The translations under genes and the position numbers were made by a program. Shown here piece after piece: positions 58,050 to 64,000 of a DNA stretch of 64,000 bases; the first letter of the stretch is position 1, and every line of letters starts with the position of its first letter. The stretch comes from Vanrija pseudolonga (taxonomy: Eukaryota; Basidiomycota; Tremellomycetes; Trichosporonales; Trichosporonaceae). The stretch is from contig NC_085854.1 of the NCBI RefSeq assembly GCF_020906515.1, positions 1,302,001 through 1,366,000 of the forward strand, written 5' to 3'. Below the pieces are notes generated by a model. The model saw only the letters and a list, made by a program, of their open reading frames with translations, had not been told where the DNA came from and did not search any database.

Positions 58050-59659
58050 CTACCCGAGCACGTCTTTGAGGATGATGGCCGGGTCCTCGTACTTCCAATG
58101 CAGGTTGTGCTTCTTCTCGCGCTTGCGGTCGGCCTCGGTACCGGCCGGCTCGTCGCCGCGGCCAGCCTTGTCAATCTTGAGCAGGCCCGTGTTGATGAGC
58201 GTGTTGGATACCGTCTCGGTGCGGCCCTGGCCTGCGGCCGCGCGCAGCGTCGCCGCAGCCTTGACTGGCGAAGTGGAGAGGGCGCCGGCAGCGGGAGGAA
58301 CCGCGCCTGGCACCTTTTGGGGCGTGGTGGACGGCAGAGCGGCGGTCGTCGCGGCGGGAGTAACGAGCCCGACGAGCGCTGCAGCGCGGCGCTGGAGGTC
58401 GGTCGCACGGTCCTCCTTCACCACTGGCGGCGTCGCCGCCTCGACCTCGGAGATTGTGATCGACGACTCGAGCTTGTACAGCGTTGGCGAGGCTTGTGGG
58501 TGCAGGCTCGGCAGCATGTTGAAGAGGTACTGGAGTGTCTGAAGGGTAGGCGGAGGAAGATTGTCCGTGTCCTCGGCTGGCGGCTCGGGGGTATCGCCGT
58601 TGGCCTGGTGAGGCTGCTTGATGCCCTGCGGGACGTGGATCGTGTCGAATCCTGGGCGCTCACGACCAGTGAGGTGGACCACGCTGTGGAGCACGTCACC
58701 GAGGTGGGCGTTGAGGCCGACACCGAGGAACTCTCCAACCTCGCGCGCCGAATCAGCGGGCAGCTCAAGGTCATACGACTTTGCGACCTCGCCAAGGCGC
58801 ATGGCGAGCTGGTTGGACGACGGCAAGAGGTGAGCAGACTCGGCCAGGGGAGGCTGCGTAGCTGGTGACGCTGTTAGTATTTTCTACCCACGCACTACCA
58901 ACATCCGACTCACTCGACTGAAATGCCGACCACTGGCGCTTTCGATCTGGAGCCGGGTCGTAGTTGCCGTTGGCAACCGGGCCGTCTGTCTCGCCTTGCG
59001 CGTCCTCGTCCTCGTCGTGTGCCTTGATGGTCCGGCGCACGCGTCCACGCTCCTTGCCACCAAGGCCCATGACCCAGTGGTAGACGCGCTCCTTGGACTC
59101 GATGAACGACTCGTCCGAGTCAAAGTCGGGCGCGTCGAGACTGCCACGCCTGCGCTTGCGCATGTTGAGCTGGCTTGTTGGCTCGTGCGAGATCTGCGGC
59201 GACGATGCATTGTGCAGCAGGGAGTAGAGGAGCTGATTGTGCAGTGCGACTGTTGTCGTTAGTGCCTGATGTTGCTGTTGTCTGGCTGGAGGCACTGCAA
59301 CGAGGCCGTTGTGCCACGCCACACTCACGGTTCTTGCCCTTTAGCCATCCGCGCACCAGCGCGGTCAGCTCGTCGCGTCCGACCTGTCCAAGCAGGTAGC
59401 CGTTGAGGGCTTTCCAGTAGGGGAGGCCAGCCTCGCCCAATGCATCGTGGAGTTGTTGTTTGATTTGATGGGTGTCGATTCGGTGAAAAGGCGGAAGGGA
59501 GGCAGTGGTTGTAGCAGGCGCGTTGGTCGCCCCGGAACCTGGCGCCGGCGTAGGCCGTGGCCCAGGGTGGTAGCTGGCTGGGGTCATGGCAATGGGGTTT
59601 GCCGAGGTGGATGCGTGCTGGGCGAGGGCGGACATGGTTGCGGGGACATGGTTTGACAT
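58050..59659 (-). CDS. HFI1: SAGA coactivator subunit Hfi1/Ada1 (Tad1 domain)
   Basis: A structural subunit of the SAGA histone acetyltransferase core, which pairs by histone fold with Taf12. The N-terminal SAGA-Tad1 signature is clear: IDTHQIKQQLHDALGEAGLP then YWKALNGYLLGQVGRDELTA. The middle is acidic and basic low-complexity (MRKRRRGSLDAPDFDSDESF). The C-terminal histone-fold region LAMRLGEVAKSYDLELPADS followed by AREVGEFLGVGLNAHLGDVL is well preserved. The last exon is long and Pro/Ala-rich, ending KYEDPAIILKDVLG. Introns at about 59248-59329 and 58864-58916. ATG 59659 (MSNHVP) is the longest with an ATG; MSAL at 59635 is an alternative. Divergent from RRP43 by 370 bp. Confidence 0.87.
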
Positions 59660-60027
59660 GTACCGAGGCTTGGGTGGGGTCTTTGGATGCCTCTGGCGAG
59701 TCGAGGGAGGGTGGATGGGGTCGTCTTTGATGTCTAACGAGTCTTTGCAAGATGACTCTCTTGTGTCCAGGCTGCGAAATAATGGGCCAAGACGAGAATG
59801 GAGTGGCATCGAGCAAAGGGTCAGCGCACAGGGGGGCCACCACGCCGGGCGCGGGGTCAGAAAAGTGAAAATGGCGGGACTGGATAAGTGCCGGCACATG
59901 GAAGCCACGCGAAGTGACTTCAGTTGGCAGAAATGTTAAGCCAAGGTGCATTCACTGCACACCACGACCCGTCGAGTTCACACTTGTGAACAACAACAAC
60001 ACTGCGACAGCAACACCCACCACAAAA
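59660..60027. other. Divergent promoter HFI1 / RRP43
   Basis: 370 bp without supported coding sequence. Confidence 0.35.
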
Positions 60028-61294
60028 ATGGCAACAGCAGCAGCGGTGGCCCAGCCCACCCCCGACGCGTCAACATCCGCAGCGGGAGGCGCCTCCGCCG
60101 CGGCAGTCTTCAAGCGCCTCCACCCAGAACAGTACCTCACCCGCTTCCTCAACGAGGGATACCGGCCCGACGGGCGGCGTATCGGCGCCTGGCGCGACGT
60201 GAGCGTGAACGTTGGTAAGTGGATGAAGTAGTCTGTTGTCCAGCCACTGACCCCCAGGCTCCATCGCGACGGCCAACGGCTCGGCCCTCGTCCGCATGGG
60301 CGAGACGACAATGGTGTGCGGCGTCAAGGCTGAGATTGCCGAGCCGACCGGCGCGGCGCCCAACGACGGGTTTGTGGGTGAGTAGTTGAGTGGCGAGGGT
60401 GGGGTGGGGCAGGTGGTGCGCGCTGCCGCGGCCTGCCTTTAACTCGTGCCCACCGGGGCGCCGGCAGTGTCCGAGCATACGCCAGACAAGCCTGTTATGA
60501 GCGCGACTCGCGAGCCTGCGCCTCGCGCACAGGCTGCCTGCTTCTTCTGCCCGTGTGCCCCGCCCAGCTGTGTGTACACTCCGCTCACATACGCGCCAGT
60601 GCCCAACATCGACCTGCCCGCGCTGTGCTCGCCACGTTTCAAGCCCGGCCCGCCGCCGGAAGAAGCGCAGACGTTCTCCAACTGGCTCAACGACCTCGTC
60701 GTGTCGTCACGGACACTGCCGCCGTCGTCGCTGGTCATTGCGCCCGGCAAGGCGGCGTGGGTGATCTACATTGATGTCGTGTGCATCAACTATGACGGAA
60801 ACGCGTACGACGCGGCCGTGTTGGCTGTTATGGCTGCGCTGAAGAACAGTGAGTGGGGTGGCGGGTGGCGCTGTGGGGCCACTGTGACTTACACACCCCA
60901 GCCCGGTTGCCAAAGGCGACGTTCAACGAGGAGACATTGCAGACGACATGCGACGCGTCCGAGACGTACCCTCTGCCCCTGGGCCGCATCCCTCTCACGT
61001 GCTCGTTTGGCATCTTCCAGTCGTAAGTGGACGTGTGCGCTGCGACTCTTGACCACTGCTAACAAGCCCCCCCCCAGAACATATCTTCTCCCCGACCCTA
61101 CCGCATTCGAAAGCGACCTGCTGCCAACGACCATGACGATTGCATTGGACGAGCGCGGACACGGCTGCGGAGTCCGTCACGAGGGCTTGGGCGGAATTTC
61201 CGGCCGGTCCGGGGCTGCCGTGCTCGACGAGGCATGGGAGGCAGCCGCGGCGCATGTGGGCGAGCTGCGAGCCATCCTCGATGCGCAGGGATGA
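60028..61294 (+). CDS. RRP43: Exosome core subunit Rrp43 (RNase PH fold, EXOSC8 type)
   Basis: A non-catalytic RNase PH-like ring subunit of the RNA exosome. The opening FKRLHPEQYLTRFLNEGYRP then DGRRIGAWRDVSVN is the EXOSC8/Rrp43 form of the family start. Downstream: GSIATANGSALVRMGETTMV, APNDGFVVPNIDLPALCSPR, AWVIYIDVVCINYDGNAYDA (core strand, lacking the catalytic Asp/Arg set), and ATTMTIALDERGHGCGV-type end. An N-terminal Ala/Thr-rich tail precedes it. One intron (60378-60599, 222 nt) is notably long; others at about 60215-60258, 60849-60902 and 61022-61077. It is co-directional with ERG2, 295 bp apart. Confidence 0.9.
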
Positions 61295-61589
61295 CGGAGA
61301 GTGACGCGCCGGGCATGACGATGCATCTCCGTGCGAGTGCCCTGTTCCATAGACGTAGACTAGGAGGAGATTGACTTGGCATTGCCGCTCAATGGCACGA
61401 TGTATAAGTAGCCGTCAGTGTGGGGGCGGGCGGGCAGACGCGTGCGGAAGCAAAAAGTACGCGTCGATCGTTCGATGGGGGGAGTGAGTCGCCGACGGCG
61501 GTGGGTCAACAAGGAGGTTGCTTGTTTTTAAAGTCGCCTCTTGACTTTTAGCTGCCCCGTCTACCCGCCAGCAAGAGCAAAGCAGCAAC

Positions 61590-62472
61590 ATGTCGCAAAA
61601 GGGCTCCTGCACCACGTCGTGCGCGTCCAAGTGGGCGCTGTACGCGGCGATCCTGGCCGTGCTGTACGGTATCGGCTCGTACCTGCAGTCGATCAACGTG
61701 AGCCCGCCCTCCTTGGCCTGTCGCTAACGCCCCAGTCGTCGTTCTACCGCATGGACCCGGCAGGCCTGAACGACGTGTTCCAGGCCACGCTGGCGACTGC
61801 GCGCGCCGCGGGCCAGGACCAGAACGCGACGTTCCTCGTCGAGACGGTCATTGGCGGCATTGAGAAGCAGTACCCCGCCGTCCGGTTCCGCAACGACTTT
61901 ACCGACAAGTCGCAGTGGATGTTTAACAATGCCGGCGGTGCCATGGGCTCGATGTTTATCATCCACGCGAGCATTACCGAGTGAGTGGGCGAGCTGGGCG
62001 TAGCTGTGCGCCGTAGGCGCGCAGCGGGGAGCAGCGGTTGGCGCGCGAGTGCAGTCGAGCTTGGCGCCGCCTCCCTCCTCTGGCCTCCCTGCCACGAACT
62101 AACCCACCCCTCCCCAGATACCTCATCATCTTCGGCACGGCGACGGGCACCGAGGGCCACACGGGCGTGCACACTGCCGACGACTACTTCCACATCCTGA
62201 AGGGGCAGCAGCTGGCATACTCGCCGGGAGCGCTCGTGGCAGAGGAGTACAACCAGGGCGACGTGCACTGGCTCCCCCGGGGCGAGGTGCAGCAGTACAG
62301 CATGCCCCGCGAGTCGTGGGCGCTCGAGTATGCGCAGGGCTGGATCCCGCTCATGCTGCCGTTCGGGTTCGCCGACGGCATCCTCTCGACGCTCGACGTG
62401 TGGACGCTGTACAAGACGGCGGTTATCACCGGCCGCCACATGATTGGTAACCTGCTCGCGGGCAAGATCTAG
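61590..62472 (+). CDS. ERG2: C-8 sterol isomerase (Erg2)
   Basis: The endoplasmic-reticulum enzyme that moves the sterol double bond from C8 to C7 in ergosterol synthesis, a target of morpholine antifungals. An N-terminal membrane helix ([20 protein letters not shown]) precedes a cytosolic domain with [80 protein letters not shown] and [20 protein letters not shown]. His and acidic residues of the isomerase pocket (the HTGVHTADD and WALEYAQG motifs, with Glu in the latter) are intact. Two introns, near 61699-61735 and 61982-62117. Length about 225 residues, as in other fungi. No obvious sterol-response element was found upstream. Confidence 0.94.
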
Positions 62473-62859
62473 GGCGTGGCGTAGAGTAGAGCGCACAGCG
62501 CACGTAGATTGCATGAAGGACGCATGAGCATGGCGAGGGCGGCGGGAGGGGGAGGGGGAGGAAGGTGGCAGCCCAGGCTGTGGATGTTGCGTTTGTGTTC
62601 CTTCCGTCCGCCACGCCGTCGTTTTGTATCATGAGAGTGTACCAGGAGCTAGCTGCTACACAGTGCGAGAGCTGCAGAGCGGCCATTACCATCAGCGCTG
62701 CACTCGTGCAAGCGGCAGACATCTGCTTCACGAGCCTCACCTCACCCAACACCCAGGCGTCGCCACGTGGCCCACGTGGCCATCATCCACAAAGTTCATC
62801 AACTCGCAACAATACATCGCAACCCTCCACCGCCCTCCTCCACCAACGCACACACCACG
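62473..62859. other. Intergenic region upstream of POP5
   Basis: 390 bp without supported coding sequence. Confidence 0.35.
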
Positions 62860-63581
62860 ATGGTCCGCTTCAAGTATCGCAACCTGCTAGTCGAGTTTCT
62901 CGACCCGGGGGCAGTGGCGCCGTTCCCGCCGGCCCCGCCGACGCTGGACCTAGACGAGGAGGACGCGATGAACGGGGACATTGCCGCGGACGGCGATGGC
63001 GGCGCGCCAGACGACCCAGAGGACGAGCTCCTCCCTACACCCGCCGTGCCATTCGTCCTCCCCCTGCCAGAGGCCGCGGCGAAACCCCTGCTCGGGGACG
63101 ACGCGTCCTCGGCCATCTTTCGCGCGATCAAGGGGAGCGTGCAGGCTGTGTTCGGGGACGAGGGCTGGGGCCGGGTTGCGTCTTCGTTGAGAGGTGAGTT
63201 AGCCCATGAGGCAGGCGCGCGCTGACGTCCCGCCCAGTGATCTACTCGTCGCCCTACACCACGCTCACGATCGTGCGCGTCGCGCGCCCGCACTACCGCC
63301 TGCTCTGGTCCGCTATCACCATGCTCACTGCCGTCGGGAGCACGCCCGTCCTCCCCCGCGTCGTGGCCGTCAGCGGCACCGTCAAGAAGCTCCAGAGCGT
63401 CGCGATCACGCACCACCGCCGCGTGGTCGCTGCTGCTGTTGCTGCTTTGCTGGCGCAGGGTGGGTTGTCGTGTTTTTCGGGGACGCGCTGACGGACAGGA
63501 GAGAAGGGACAGGGCGAGCGCGAGCGTCTCCAGACTAAGTGGGACCACGAGCGCCAGGCCATCGCACGCCTCGAGGATTAG
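62860..63581 (+). CDS. POP5: RNase P/MRP protein subunit Pop5
   Basis: A subunit of ribonuclease P and MRP, which process tRNA and rRNA precursors. The family opening MVRFKYRNLLVEFLDP is followed by an acidic and Pro-rich insert of about 60 residues (DLDEEDAMNGDIAADGDGGA) that interrupts the usual domain. After it come AIFRAIKGSVQAVFGDEGWG, VIYSSPYTTLTIVRVARPHY, RLLWSAITMLTAV and AVSGTVKKLQSVAI, all typical Pop5. The last exon is reached over an intron at about 63459-63500 and ends in a charged helix (GERERLQTKWDHERQAIARL). Introns at about 63194-63236 as well. The product is about 220 residues, longer than yeast Pop5 because of the insert. Stop is 76 bp from the next convergent gene. Confidence 0.88.
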
Positions 63582-63657
63582 CATCACCGTTTCGCACACA
63601 CCGATTCGTCATCACACTACTTGTATGCATAGTAAACAGGGTACATTACAACAACCT

Positions 63658-64000
63658 CTAGATGGCGCGGAAGCACGCCTCTATTCTCCGGAGTCGCTCT
63701 ACACGGGCGTCGCTTGATGTTGCGAGCTTGTCCTCCACCAGGAGCTGGACGCCGCGTCGGGCGCGAACAAGCTTGAGTGACTCGCACGTCTCGTCAAGTC
63801 TGGCAACTGGGGTGTCAGAATACGATGGTGGAGACGGACGCCTACCATAGATGGCTTCGGTCGCCCCTTTCGCCAGTCCAACCTCAAGTTCGCGTGCCAC
63901 CTTCCGGATCAACTTGATCCTGTCCGAGCGTCAGCGCGCACTCTAGACGTCGACAAGCCGTGCTCACCGGCGCTCCCCAGTCTCCTCCCTGCCCCAGTAC
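63658..64000 (-). CDS. Unrecognised gene, 3' part (cut by window edge)
   Basis: The minus strand shows exons ending at TAG 63658, read as YWGREETGERR, IKLIRKVARELEVGLAKGAT then EAIY, and TCESLKLVRARRGVQLLVED, ending RVERLRRIEACFRAI. At least two small introns are present (about 63804-63849 and 63918-63968). The helical, Arg/Glu-rich end suggests a coiled-coil or complex subunit. I do not recognise the family; the beginning of the gene lies beyond the window. Confidence 0.55.

Overview
The window looks like a compact, GC-rich chromosome segment of a basidiomycete yeast, most likely a tremellomycete of the Trichosporonales (Trichosporon, Cutaneotrichosporon, Apiotrichum, Vanrija group). The evidence is small introns (mostly 35-60 nt, GTNNGY donors, a CTCAC/CTGAC-type branch motif close to the acceptor), C-ending codons, short intergenic gaps, and fungal versions of the genes (Zn2Cys6 regulator, ERG2, HFI1, monomeric CAK1-type kinase). 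The genus is inferred; no marker gene fixes it. I read 32 protein-coding genes, two of them cut by the window ends, and one intron-containing tRNA gene. No CRISPR array or recognisable transposon was found.

Layout. 1-10 kb: clathrin heavy chain (partial), a small tail-anchored-looking protein, the tRNA methyltransferase TRM2 divergent from the proteasome ATPase RPT4, and an NFKBIL1-like protein. 10-19 kb: a Zn2Cys6 transcription factor, an FHA-domain checkpoint/meiotic kinase and mitochondrial tyrosyl-tRNA synthetase. 19-31 kb: an unrecognised Cys-rich protein (copy 1), a GNAT acetyltransferase, a metallophosphoesterase, an M28 glutamate-carboxypeptidase-like membrane protease and a G-alpha subunit. 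30-41 kb: a TBC-like protein, PCF11, PBDC1, the RIM2-type carrier divergent from RPC25, and a glutathione S-transferase. 41-47 kb: an M16 insulysin, a degenerate 95-bp tandem repeat, copy 2 of the Cys-rich family and a tRNA-Gln gene. 47-64 kb: a multi-pass membrane protein, a PPIL3-type cyclophilin, NSE4, a CAK1-like kinase, a CLD1/ABHD5-type hydrolase, adenylate kinase, HFI1/ADA1, RRP43, ERG2, POP5 and a partial gene.

Most genes are dispersed housekeeping functions and not a pathway cluster. Several are arranged head to head over 280-1100 bp (TRM2/RPT4, RIM2/RPC25, membrane protein/cyclophilin, NSE4/CAK1, CLD1/ADK1, HFI1/RRP43) and may share promoters.

The most original signal is the pair of paralogous Cys-rich proteins at 19.1-20.0 kb and 45.0-45.9 kb. 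They share one intron at the identical codon boundary, several sequence blocks and a CX2C-X18-CX2C-X6-C cluster, and I cannot assign either to a known family.
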